A DNA stretch of 64,000 nt from Phycisphaerae bacterium (GTDB lineage: Bacteria > Planctomycetota > Phycisphaerae > UBA1845 > UTPLA1). The translations under genes and the position numbers were made by a program. Below, one piece after another: positions 50,696 to 59,236 of this stretch; position 1 is the first letter of the stretch; every line of letters starts with the position of its first letter. The notes beneath the pieces were generated by a model. It was given only the letters and a program-made list of their open reading frames with translations. It was not told the origin of the DNA and did no database searches. The stretch covers positions 357,356 through 421,355 of the forward strand of contig JAKLKO010000001.1 in NCBI GenBank assembly GCA_023150615.1. The letters run 5' to 3'.

Positions 50696-53521
50696 ATGCA
50701 AAGGACTTCCGCCCGGATCCGGCAGGACTTCATCGACTTCTTCGTGTCACGGCACGGACACGCCTTCGTGCCGTCCGCCCCCGTCATCCCGCACAACGAC
50801 CCCACGTTGATGTTCACCAACGCGGGCATGAACCAGTTCAAGGACGTCTTCCTCGGCACCGGAACGCGGCCCTACGTCCGCGCCGCCAACACGCAAAAGT
50901 GCATTCGTGCCGGCGGAAAGCACAACGACCTCGACGACGTCGGCAAGGACACCTATCACCACACCTTCTTCGAGATGCTCGGGAACTGGTCGTTTGGCGA
51001 CTACTTCAAGAAGGAAGCCATCGCCTGGGCGTGGGAACTGCTCACCCGTGAATGGAACCTCGACAAGTCGCGCCTGCACGCCACCGTCTTCGAAGGCGAC
51101 GCCGCCGAGGGCCTCGACCCCGATGACGAGGCCGCGGAACTCTGGCGGACCGTCACCGACATCGACCCGACGCACATCCATCGCGGCCGGAAGAAGGACA
51201 ACTTCTGGGAAATGGGCGACACCGGGCCCTGCGGACCGTGCAGCGAGATCCACATCGACCTCACGCCGGACCGCTCAGGCGGTACGCTCGTCAACGCCGG
51301 CGACGCCCGCGTCATCGAGATCTGGAACCTCGTCTTCATCCAGTTCAATCGCAGCAGCGACGGACGGTTGACGCCCCTGCCCGCCAAACACGTCGACACG
51401 GGCATGGGCTTCGAGCGCGTCACCGCCCTGCTCCAGGGCAAGCGCAGCAACTACGACACCGACATCTTCGCACCGCTCTTCGGCGTCATTCAGCGCACCA
51501 CGAACGCCGCGGCCTATCGTGGCACGCTCCCGACGCCCGGACAGGCGCAGCACGATCGCCACGTCCTCATCGACATCGCCTATCGCGTCATCGCCGACCA
51601 CCTGCGCTGCCTGACCTTCGCGCTGACCGACGGCGCACTGCCCGGAAACGAAGGCCGCGGCTACGTCCTGCGACGCATCCTCCGTCGTGCGTTTCGCTAC
51701 GGATGGCAGTACCTCGGAATGCACGAGCCGTTCCTGCACCGCCTCGTCCCGGCCGTCGTCGACCTGATGGACGAGGCGTTTCCGGAACTTCGCTCACAGA
51801 CCCGGCACGTCGCGGAGGTCATCCGCGACGAGGAAGAGTCGTTCGGTCGGACGCTGGAACGCGGCATCGCGCTGTTCGAGGACGCCGCGCAGTACGCCGT
51901 GCGGCACCATCACGGCCGCATCAAGGGCGAGGACGCCTTCCGCCTGCACGACACGTACGGCTTCCCGATCGACCTGACGCAGATCATGGCGGAGGAGAAG
52001 AACCTGTCCGTCGACGTCGCGGAATACGAGCGCTTGATGGAACAGGCCCGCGAGCGGGCCCGCGCGGCGACGTCCGGTTCGCAGGACATCCTGCCGGCTA
52101 TGGCGTTCCCGGCCTGGACGGCCACGGACGACAGCGCGAAGTACTCGCACCTTCAGATGAAGTCGACCATTAGCGGTTGGGTGCAGGATGGCCGATTCTC
52201 CGACCACGGGCCGGTACCACATGGCGGGCGGCTCGGCCTGCTCTGCCGCCAGAGCTGTTTCTATGCCGAGCAGGGCGGACAGGTCGGTGACCGCGGAGAG
52301 ATCATCGGCCCGAACGGATCGTTCGTTGTCGAGGATACGCAGCGCCGCGGCGACGCGGTCGTTCACGTCGGCGTCGTCACCCGCGGGAGCATATCGGTCG
52401 GCGAGACCGTCTCGCTGAAGCTCAGCGACCTGCGGCGACCGACCGTCATGAACCACACGTCGACGCACCTGCTCAACTGGGCCCTGCGCGAGGTGCTCGG
52501 CGATCACGTCCAGCAAAAGGGCTCGCTGGTCGACGCAGACAAGACGCGCTTCGATTTCTCGCACACCGCCGCCGTCACCGATGAGCAATTGCGGCGCGTG
52601 GAGGGGCTGGTCAACGACCGCATCCGCGACAACCTCGCCGTCTACGCACGCGACGTGCCGCAGAAGGACGCGCTGAAGATCTGCGGCCTGCGGGCCGTTT
52701 TCGGCGAGAAGTACCCCGACGTCGTCCGCGTCGTCTCGATCGGCCCGACGATCGAAGAGCTGTTGGCCGATCCTGCGAACCGCAAGTGGTGGCAGTTCTC
52801 CATCGAGTTCTGCGGCGGAACGCACCTCGCGCGGACCTCCGAGGCCGGATCGTTCTGTCTCGTCGAGGAGTCCGCCGTCGCGCGGGGCATACGCCGCGTC
52901 GTTGGCGTCACGGGCGACGCAGCCGCCGAAGCGCGCCGCGCGGCGATCGAGTTGTCCCGTCGGCTCGACGAATCCGCAAAGCTCGACGGCCCCGCGCTCC
53001 TCGCCGCAATGGACGCAATCAGTGAGACGCTGGCGCACGCCGCGCTGCCGGTCATCGAGAAGTCCCGCCTTCGCGACCGCGCCGCGGAACTCCAGGATCG
53101 CGTCCGAGTTGCGCAGAAGCAGCAGGCCCGCCAGGACACCGCCGGCGTGCTTGACCGCGCCGCACGGCTGCTCGACGGCGCCCTGCGCATCGGTTCGACG
53201 GCGATCATCACGGGCGACATGGGAACGGCCTCGGTCGAGCAGCTTCGACCGGCCATCGACTCGCTCCGCGCCCGGGCCAGTTCCGCCGCCGTGCTGCTTG
53301 CGGCCGAAAACGAGGGCAAGGTCGTCCTGCTGGCGGCCATGACCGCGGACGTCGTCGCCCGCGGCGTGAAGGCCGGCGACCTGATCCGTGAGATCGCGCC
53401 CATCGTCGGCGGTCGCGGCGGCGGCAAGCCGGACATCGCGCAGGGCGGTGGACCAGACCTCGCGCGGGCGCCGGAGGCCCTTCAGGCCGCCACGAAGTGG
53501 CTCCGCGACCGGCTGACGTAA
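50696..53521 (+). CDS. alaS: Alanyl-tRNA synthetase
   Basis: The 941-residue enzyme starts at ATG 50696 (MQRTSARIRQDFIDFF). The aminoacylation core has FTNAGMNQFKDVFLG, RAANTQKCIRAGGKHNDLDDVG and WEMGDTGPCGPCSEIHID. The editing domain has the zinc ligands: HTSTH (His587, His591) and CGGTH (Cys706, His710). The C-terminal DHHA1 domain is present with GGRGGGKPDIAQGGGPD. It attaches alanine to tRNA-Ala. The length is a little above the usual 875. A longer in-frame frame upstream has no support. It overlaps the minus-strand promoter region of DUF4097. The BtpA-like gene follows by 16 nt. Confidence 0.97.
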   Translation: MQRTSARIRQDFIDFFVSRHGHAFVPSAPVIPHNDPTLMFTNAGMNQFKDVFLGTGTRPYVRAANTQKCIRAGGKHNDLDDVGKDTYHHTFFEMLGNWSFGDYFKKEAIAWAWELLTREWNLDKSRLHATVFEGDAAEGLDPDDEAAELWRTVTDIDPTHIHRGRKKDNFWEMGDTGPCGPCSEIHIDLTPDRSGGTLVNAGDARVIEIWNLVFIQFNRSSDGRLTPLPAKHVDTGMGFERVTALLQGKRSNYDTDIFAPLFGVIQRTTNAAAYRGTLPTPGQAQHDRHVLIDIAYRVIADHLRCLTFALTDGALPGNEGRGYVLRRILRRAFRYGWQYLGMHEPFLHRLVPAVVDLMDEAFPELRSQTRHVAEVIRDEEESFGRTLERGIALFEDAAQYAVRHHHGRIKGEDAFRLHDTYGFPIDLTQIMAEEKNLSVDVAEYERLMEQARERARAATSGSQDILPAMAFPAWTATDDSAKYSHLQMKSTISGWVQDGRFSDHGPVPHGGRLGLLCRQSCFYAEQGGQVGDRGEIIGPNGSFVVEDTQRRGDAVVHVGVVTRGSISVGETVSLKLSDLRRPTVMNHTSTHLLNWALREVLGDHVQQKGSLVDADKTRFDFSHTAAVTDEQLRRVEGLVNDRIRDNLAVYARDVPQKDALKICGLRAVFGEKYPDVVRVVSIGPTIEELLADPANRKWWQFSIEFCGGTHLARTSEAGSFCLVEESAVARGIRRVVGVTGDAAAEARRAAIELSRRLDESAKLDGPALLAAMDAISETLAHAALPVIEKSRLRDRAAELQDRVRVAQKQQARQDTAGVLDRAARLLDGALRIGSTAIITGDMGTASVEQLRPAIDSLRARASSAAVLLAAENEGKVVLLAAMTADVVARGVKAGDLIREIAPIVGGRGGGKPDIAQGGGPDLARAPEALQAATKWLRDRLT

Positions 53522-53537
53522 CAAGGGTCCGAGCCGA

Positions 53538-54389
53538 ATGCACGCACCTCGCCGCGGAAGACGCCGCCTGAAGCAATCGACCCGCCGCGCCGCCCGTTCG
53601 TTCGCGCGATCTCGCCGTCTGCTGATCGGTATGGTCCATCTGCCCGCGCTGCCGACCGCGGCGAACCACGCCGGCGGAATCGAACCGATCATCGAACGCG
53701 CCGTCCGCGAGGCCCGCACGCTTCAGGACGCCGGATTCGACGCGCTCTTCGTTGAGAACTTCGGCGATGCGCCGTTTCACGCCGATCGCGTCCCGCCACC
53801 CATCATCGCCGCCATGACCGCCGTCGTCTGCGAGGTCGTCCGCGCCGTCCGTATCCCCGTCGGCGTCAACGTCCTGCGAAACGACGCCGTCGCCGCCCTC
53901 TCCATCGCCGCGGCCGCCGGCGCATCGTTCATCCGCGTCAACGTCCTCTCCGGCGTCTGCGCGACCGACCAGGGCATTCTGACCGGCCGCGCCGACGAAG
54001 CCCTGCCGCTGCGGAACCGACTCTGTCCCAACGTACAGATCGCCGCCGACGTGCACGTCAAGCACGCGGTCCCGATCAGTCAGCCCGATCTCGCGCTTGC
54101 GGCCGAGGAGACGGCCTATCGTGCCGGCGCCGACATCCTGATCGTCAGCGGCCCGTCCACCGGCCGCGCGGCGGATGGCGACAGCGTCGAGACCGTCCGC
54201 GGCGCCGTCCCCGACCGTCCGATCTGGATCGGCAGCGGCGTCACGCCCGAGACCGCCCGCGACTGGCTGGTCGTGGCCGATGGCCTGATCGTCGGCACCT
54301 GTCTGAAGCGCGGCGGGCGCACGACGGCGCCGCTCGACGCCGCGCGGGTCCGCGCCCTGGTCGCGGCCGCGCGCTCGTGGCGAGACTAA
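53538..54389 (+). CDS. BtpA/SgcQ-family TIM-barrel protein
   Basis: The 283-residue protein has a basic N-terminal stretch and then LLIGMVHLPALP, DALFVENFGDAPF, PVGVNVLRNDAVAALSIA, FIRVNVLSGVCATDQGILTG, VQIAADVHVKHA and GADILIVSGPSTG. These define the BtpA family, named for a photosystem I biogenesis protein. In non-photosynthetic bacteria it is likely a phosphate-binding barrel enzyme of unknown reaction. It follows alaS closely. The first 26 residues are Arg-rich and may be untranslated if a later start is used; none with a ribosome site was seen. Confidence 0.88.
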   Translation: MHAPRRGRRRLKQSTRRAARSFARSRRLLIGMVHLPALPTAANHAGGIEPIIERAVREARTLQDAGFDALFVENFGDAPFHADRVPPPIIAAMTAVVCEVVRAVRIPVGVNVLRNDAVAALSIAAAAGASFIRVNVLSGVCATDQGILTGRADEALPLRNRLCPNVQIAADVHVKHAVPISQPDLALAAEETAYRAGADILIVSGPSTGRAADGDSVETVRGAVPDRPIWIGSGVTPETARDWLVVADGLIVGTCLKRGGRTTAPLDAARVRALVAAARSWRD

Positions 54390-54426
54390 CGTCCGAACGC
54401 ATTCCGGGGGGCTGGACAGCCTCGGC

Positions 54427-54456
54427 GTCATATCGTAGCATACGATACCTTATGAC
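54427..54456 (+). promoter_or_regulatory. Hairpin enclosing the start codon of the outer-membrane protein
   Basis: TATCGTA (54431-54437) and TACGATA (54441-54447) form a perfect 7-bp inverted repeat around GCA. GTCA just before it and TATGAC (54451-54456) extend the pairing, with a bulge, over the ATG at 54452. It is AT-rich amid GC-rich DNA. It could be an operator, or an mRNA hairpin hiding the start. Confidence 0.5.
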
Positions 54457-55351
54457 GTACAGACTATATCCATCGTCGTGGCGCGCCGTACGAATCCTCG
54501 CCGCCGTCTGCGCCGCCCTCGGCGCGTCGGACGGCGCCGCGGCCCAGACGACCGCTCCGGCCGACGACCGCCAGCGCAACCTCTTCGGCCTGCGCGCTGC
54601 GCCGCTCGACGAACCGATCGTCACCGACCGGCCCGACTTCACCGAATCGGCCCTCTCCGTGCCGATCGGCCGCGTGCAGCTCGAAGGCGGCTACACCTTC
54701 ACCTTCGACCGCGAGGATGACACGCGCTCGCGCGATCACACCTTTCCCGAGTTCCTGCTCCGCGTCGGTCTCGTCGAGGACGTCGAACTGCGGATCGGCT
54801 GGCTCGGCTGGCTCATGACCGACGAGCTGTTCGTCGATCAGGACGACGAGGGCCGAACGTTCACGCGAAAGGTCCGCGACAATGGCAACAGCGACCTGAA
54901 CCTCGGCTTCAAGTTCCACCTGCTCGAACAGAAGGCGTGGATCCCCGAGTTCGGCATCATCGCCGCCGTCAACGTGCCCTCCGGCTCGACCACCAAGACG
55001 TCCGGTGACGTCGATCCCGAAGTGAAGCTGCTCTGGTCGTACGTCCTCAACGATCGCACGTCGCTCTCGGGCAACGTGAACTTCCTGATGCCGACGACCG
55101 ACGCCTCTCGGCTCTTCCAGGTTGCCTCGTCGATCTCGCTCGGCTATGGCCTGACCGACCGGCTCGGCTCTTATATCGAGTACTTCGGCACCTACCCCAA
55201 CGACCGCGATGCCGACGGCGCGCACAACCTCAACGGCGGCTTCACGTATCAGCTTACCGACAACCTGCAATTCGACATCCGGGCCGGCTTCGGCCTCAAC
55301 GAGGAAGCGCCCGACTTCTTCACCGGCGCGGGGTTCGCCATCCGCTTCTGA
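54452..55351 (+). CDS. Outer-membrane beta-barrel, transporter (MetA-pathway/phenol-degradation) family
   Basis: The 299-residue protein has a signal peptide (1-31, ASDGAAAQ). After PIVTDRPDFTESA come alternating strands: RVQLEGGYTFTFDRED, FPEFLLRVGLVEDVELRIGWLG, SDLNLGFKFHLL, DPEVKLLWSYVL, SLGYGLTDRLGSYIEYFG and LQFDIRAGFGLNEEAPDFFTGAGFAIRF, ending in aromatic Phe as barrel proteins do. It belongs to the group often annotated as transporter or phenol MetA-like. A solute cannot be named. The start codon lies inside a hairpin (54427-54456), and no Shine-Dalgarno lies at the normal distance. A longer frame from 54377 is not supported. Confidence 0.82.
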   Translation: MTYRLYPSSWRAVRILAAVCAALGASDGAAAQTTAPADDRQRNLFGLRAAPLDEPIVTDRPDFTESALSVPIGRVQLEGGYTFTFDREDDTRSRDHTFPEFLLRVGLVEDVELRIGWLGWLMTDELFVDQDDEGRTFTRKVRDNGNSDLNLGFKFHLLEQKAWIPEFGIIAAVNVPSGSTTKTSGDVDPEVKLLWSYVLNDRTSLSGNVNFLMPTTDASRLFQVASSISLGYGLTDRLGSYIEYFGTYPNDRDADGAHNLNGGFTYQLTDNLQFDIRAGFGLNEEAPDFFTGAGFAIRF

Positions 55352-55402
55352 GTCGCCTCGCCGCCGCGCCTTTGACACCGTTCACGGGTAAACTCCCGCT
55401 CC

Positions 55403-57394
55403 GTGACAAGCGGAAAGTCCACACGCCCGGCAGCGGCGCCGCCAGCATCGAATCGTCTCGCGTCCGCCGTGCCCGTCGTCGTCGGTCTCGTGCCGCTCGC
55501 AATCTACCTGTCCACGCTCGCGCCGACGGTCACCGCCGAAGACAGCGGCGAGCTGATCACCGCCGCCTGGCACTTCGGAATCCCCCATCCGCCCGGGTAT
55601 CCGCTCTGGACGATGCTCTGCGGAGCGTTCCTCCGCATCGTGCCGTTCGGGAACGTCGCCCTTCGAGCCAACCTCTTTTCCGCCGTCTGCATGTCCGCCG
55701 CGGCGGTCGTCGCCTACAGCGCCGTTCGCGAACTGCGCACCTCACGTATCGCCGCCGCATCCGCCGCCGTCACCTGGGTGCTGACACGATGGGCGTGGAA
55801 ACAGGCGGTCATCACCGAGGTGTACGGACTGAACGCCGTGCTGACGGCCGGGCTGCTCTGGGCGGTGCTCCGTTGGTACCGAACGCGACGACCGCGCCCG
55901 CTGGTCGCCGCGGCCGTGCTCGCGGGGATTGGCATGACGAATCACCACCAGATCGCATTCAGCGGGCTCGCGCTCGGCCTCTGGGCCTTTTTGCAAGTTC
56001 CGTCGCTGCTGAAGGATGCGCGACTTCTTGCCCACTGTGCGATCGCCGCCGCCCTCGGTCTGCTTCCCTACGTCTACCTGCCCGTCCGCGCTGCTCAGGA
56101 CCCGCCGCTCAACTGGGGCCGGCCCGCAAACTGGAGCGCGTTCTGGGCGCATGTCGCGCGGAAGCAATACGGCTCGATCGGTCCGACCCGCTCCCGCGAG
56201 CCGCAGTCACCCACGCGCCTCGCCGCGCAGCTTCGATACGCCGGCGCCGCGCTCATCGAAGACCTCACGCCGCCGGTCGCCGCGATCTTCGCCGCGGGAC
56301 TCCTCCTGCTCACGCGCCGCGCGACGCGGGACATCAGCGTTTTGATGACGCTCTGGCTTCTGGCGAACGTCGTCCTCTTCGTCGCGATCTCCAACTACGA
56401 ACTCAACCGCCACACGCGCTGGATGCTCCGCGTCTTTTTCATCCCTGCACATCTCGCGGTTGTGCCGGTGCTGGCCGGACTCGTCGACTGGCTGCGCGCC
56501 CGATGGCAACCGCTCGCGGTGACAACGGCGCTCGCGTTGCCCGTCATCGAGATCGTCTCGCACTTCCGCGCCAACGATTATCGCAACTACTGGTACGCCG
56601 TCGACAACGCCCGAAACATGCTCGATTCCGCGCCACAGCGCGCAATGCTCCTGCCGACCGGAGATCACGTCAGCTTTCCCCTGATGTATCTCACGCTCGT
56701 CGAGGGCTATCGCCCCGATGTGATCATCGCCCGAAAGGGCGGCCGGCTCGATCCGGCCCTCTATCGCGACCGGCCGGAAGACTCCTCGCTGACCCCCATG
56801 GCGTGGGTCATCCGTCGCGAGCGAAGACCGCTCTGTTACACGTGGAAGGAACCACTGCCGATCCGCAACGCCCGTCTGGTCCCCACCGGCATGCTCTATT
56901 GCGTCGTGCTCGACGGACAACCGGACCCGCCTGCCGATCGCTGGGCGTCGTGCCATTATCGAAACCTCGCACAGCCGGGCAACCGCGACCTCGGCGCAGA
57001 CCAGATTCTCGCGCAGTACTACTTCTTCGGCGGTGTCGAGTCGCTTCGGAACGGCGACGTCGAGACTGCGTCGTCGCGGTTCGCGCGGGCCGCCGAATAC
57101 GGCGACGGACTCACGGAGGTGATCAACAACATCGGCGTCGCGCTCGGCGAGGCCGGCCGCGTCAACGACGCCATTTCGTATCTTCGCCGCGCCGCGGCCA
57201 TCGATCGCACGAATACGCTGGCGCGCTGGAACCTGTTCAGCCTCTATCAGCGACTCGGCAATCGCGACGCGGCCGCGCAGGTGCTCGATGAGCTGGAGCG
57301 CATCGAGCCCGACCGGGCCCGGATCGACACAGCGCGCCGGGAACCGAAGGACGACAGCGCGACGACTCAGCCCGCCGGCGGCCCGAACCAGTGA
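55403..57394 (+). CDS. DUF2723 membrane glycosyltransferase-like protein with C-terminal TPR
   Basis: The 663-residue protein starts at GTG 55403. Its N-terminal half carries about ten membrane segments with the DUF2723 motif: TVTAEDSGELITAAW, then FGIPHPPGYPLWTML. DUF2723 proteins are related to the protein O-mannosyltransferase (GT-C) fold, and acidic residues in the AEDSGEL loop are the likely catalytic ones. TPR-like repeats lie at about 560-640 (ISYLRRAAAIDRTNTLARWNLFSLYQRLGN). The likely role is glycosylating exported proteins or lipids. Its 3' end overlaps the convergent DUF420 gene by 28 bp. Confidence 0.88.
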   Translation: MTSGKSTRPAAAPPASNRLASAVPVVVGLVPLAIYLSTLAPTVTAEDSGELITAAWHFGIPHPPGYPLWTMLCGAFLRIVPFGNVALRANLFSAVCMSAAAVVAYSAVRELRTSRIAAASAAVTWVLTRWAWKQAVITEVYGLNAVLTAGLLWAVLRWYRTRRPRPLVAAAVLAGIGMTNHHQIAFSGLALGLWAFLQVPSLLKDARLLAHCAIAAALGLLPYVYLPVRAAQDPPLNWGRPANWSAFWAHVARKQYGSIGPTRSREPQSPTRLAAQLRYAGAALIEDLTPPVAAIFAAGLLLLTRRATRDISVLMTLWLLANVVLFVAISNYELNRHTRWMLRVFFIPAHLAVVPVLAGLVDWLRARWQPLAVTTALALPVIEIVSHFRANDYRNYWYAVDNARNMLDSAPQRAMLLPTGDHVSFPLMYLTLVEGYRPDVIIARKGGRLDPALYRDRPEDSSLTPMAWVIRRERRPLCYTWKEPLPIRNARLVPTGMLYCVVLDGQPDPPADRWASCHYRNLAQPGNRDLGADQILAQYYFFGGVESLRNGDVETASSRFARAAEYGDGLTEVINNIGVALGEAGRVNDAISYLRRAAAIDRTNTLARWNLFSLYQRLGNRDAAAQVLDELERIEPDRARIDTARREPKDDSATTQPAGGPNQ

Positions 57395-57819
57395 TACAGC
57401 ATGAGATAGACCAGCACGCCGGTCACCGACACGTAGAGCCAGATCGGAAACGTCCAGCGCGCAATCCGCGCATGCTGCTCGAACCGGCCGCGCAAACCGC
57501 GCACGACGGTGACGATCGCCAGCGGCAGACAAACCGCCGCCAGGATCGTGTGCGAGATCAGGATGGAAAAGTAGACCGGCCGGGTCCAGCCCGCACCGCC
57601 GAAGCGCGTCGGTCCGAGCCCGGTGACGTACGTTCGATGCGCGTGATACGTCACGTAGCACGCAAGAAACACCGCCGACGTGACGACCGCCGAGATCATG
57701 AACGCGCGATGCGCCGCGATCCGTCGGCGGCGGATGCAGACGTATCCCGCCGTCAGCAGGATGCCCGACAATCCGTTCAGGCCGGCATCGATCGCCGGCA
57801 AATCGCGGACCTCGATCAT
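57367..57819 (-). CDS. DUF420 membrane protein (oxidase-associated)
   Basis: The 150-residue protein has four membrane segments. DUF420 landmarks include NGLSGILLTAGYVCIRRRRIAAHRAFM, VFLACYVTYHAHR and YFSILISHTILAAV with conserved His. The family is often found next to SCO1 and cytochrome oxidase genes and is thought to help oxidase assembly, though its chemistry is unknown. It is the last gene of the respiratory operon and overlaps SCO1 by 4 nt (ATGA). Confidence 0.9.
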   Translation of the reverse strand: MIEVRDLPAIDAGLNGLSGILLTAGYVCIRRRRIAAHRAFMISAVVTSAVFLACYVTYHAHRTYVTGLGPTRFGGAGWTRPVYFSILISHTILAAVCLPLAIVTVVRGLRGRFEQHARIARWTFPIWLYVSVTGVLVYLMLYHWFGPPAG

Positions 57820-58433
57820 GACGCGCCCGCCCTCGGATCGCCCGCCACCGGCGCTTCGCGCCGCAGCCGCTCGATGTCGGCCAGCAGCTTCCGCACCGAG
57901 GGCTCGTCCTCGCCGTCGTACGCTCCGCGGATGCGGCCGACGCGATCGACCAGCATGAACCGCGTCGAATGAAGGATCGGCGACGAGGCCGTCTCATCCT
58001 CGACCGACAGCTTGAACCCGTCGATCGCCAGCCGGTGAATCGTCCGCCGGTCACCGGTGACAAACGTCCACGTCGCCGGAAGCGCGTGATAGCGCGCGCC
58101 GTATTCTCGCAGCACCGGCGGCGAGTCACGCTCCGGATCGACGCTGAACGAGACCAGCCGCACATCGTCGTACGACCGGACCCCCGCCTGGATCCGCTCC
58201 ATCTGCGCCGACATCCTGGGGCACGGACCCGCGCAGTGCGTGAAGATGAAGTCCGCGACCCAGATTCGTCCGCGCAGGTCGCCGCGCGTGATCGGCCGCC
58301 CCAACTCGTTGACGAGCGAAAAGTCCGGGACTTCGGCGATCACAGGAAGCGGCGCGGCGTCGCGAGAGTTGCACCCCGCCGCGATCAGCAGCAGCGCGAC
58401 AGCGGCGCAAGCCGCGCGGACGCTCAACTCCAC
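57816..58433 (-). CDS. SCO1/SenC copper chaperone for cytochrome oxidase
   Basis: The 205-residue lipoprotein has a lipobox (LIAAGC, Cys21). Its thioredoxin-like domain has FTHCAGPCPRMSAQM with Cys67 and Cys71 (CxxxC) and His155 (ILHSTRF), the three copper ligands. It loads the CuA site of oxidase subunit II or keeps its cysteines reduced. The start is uncertain: GTG 58431-58433 is used here, and TTG at 58425-58427 would overlap the upstream stop as TTGA. It is co-transcribed with the permease upstream. It lies in the operon with oxidase and heme A genes. Confidence 0.9.
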   Translation of the reverse strand: MELSVRAACAAVALLLIAAGCNSRDAAPLPVIAEVPDFSLVNELGRPITRGDLRGRIWVADFIFTHCAGPCPRMSAQMERIQAGVRSYDDVRLVSFSVDPERDSPPVLREYGARYHALPATWTFVTGDRRTIHRLAIDGFKLSVEDETASSPILHSTRFMLVDRVGRIRGAYDGEDEPSVRKLLADIERLRREAPVAGDPRAGAS

Positions 58434-59236
58434 CGTGCGGCGTCGTCGACCACGACCGTCCGAACGCACCATACGAACATCACTCCGAAGAAGCCGACAA
58501 CCACCGCCAGCGCGACCGGCCACGACGCCAGCCCCATCGCCGCGACCGCCTCCGCCGGATACAGGCAGCGCCGCACCGCGACGACGCCGTACGACAGCGG
58601 ATTCGCGGCCATGACCCATCGCAACCAGCCCGGTGCCCCGGTTGGAGGAAAGACCGCGCCGGACAGCATCCACATCGGCACCAGCACCAGATTCATAATC
58701 GCGTGGAAGCCCTGCGTCGACGTCAGCCGCCACGCGACCGCAAATCCGAGCGAGGTCAACCCCAATCCGCAGAGCACCAGGACGCCAATGCTCGCGAAAA
58801 ACCGACCGAACGACCATTCGAAACCCACCAGCGGCGCGAAGAGCAGCAGAATCCCCGCTTGTCCCACGGCCAGCGTCGTCCCTCCAAGAACGTTGCCGAG
58901 CACGATTGCCGCCCGCGGCACGGGTGCGACGAGCACGCCCTGAAGGAAGCCCTCCCGCCGGTCTTCGATCACCGAGATCGTCGAGAAGATCGCGGAAAAC
59001 AGCAGAATCATCACCAGCGTGCCCGGGAAGAAATACTCGAGATAGCCGTGCGACGCCGGTCCGCCGGCGGCCTGGAATGACCGCCCCAGCCCGCTGCCGA
59101 GCAGCAGCCAGAAGACCATCGGCGTCGCCAGCGCGCCGACGATTCGGCTCCGCTGTCGCACGAAGCGCACCATCTCCCTCCGCCACAGGCTCGTCGTCGC
59201 AAGCCACACGCGCGTGTCCACTCGTTCCACCGTCAC
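58424..59236 (-). CDS. ABC-2 type exporter permease
   Basis: The 270-residue permease has six membrane segments. Landmarks are SRIVGALATPMVFWLLLGSGLG, EYFFPGTLVMILLFSAIFSTISVIEDRREGFLQGVLVAPV and VMAANPLSYGVVAVRRCLYP, all typical of the ABC-2 family. Start GTG 59234-59236 overlaps the ATPase stop as GTGA, and AGGT lies upstream. The half-transporter pairs with the ATPase directly before it. The exported substrate in a heme/oxidase operon is not known; related pairs next to cyoE occur in other bacteria. Confidence 0.9.
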   Translation of the reverse strand: MTVERVDTRVWLATTSLWRREMVRFVRQRSRIVGALATPMVFWLLLGSGLGRSFQAAGGPASHGYLEYFFPGTLVMILLFSAIFSTISVIEDRREGFLQGVLVAPVPRAAIVLGNVLGGTTLAVGQAGILLLFAPLVGFEWSFGRFFASIGVLVLCGLGLTSLGFAVAWRLTSTQGFHAIMNLVLVPMWMLSGAVFPPTGAPGWLRWVMAANPLSYGVVAVRRCLYPAEAVAAMGLASWPVALAVVVGFFGVMFVWCVRTVVVDDAARWS

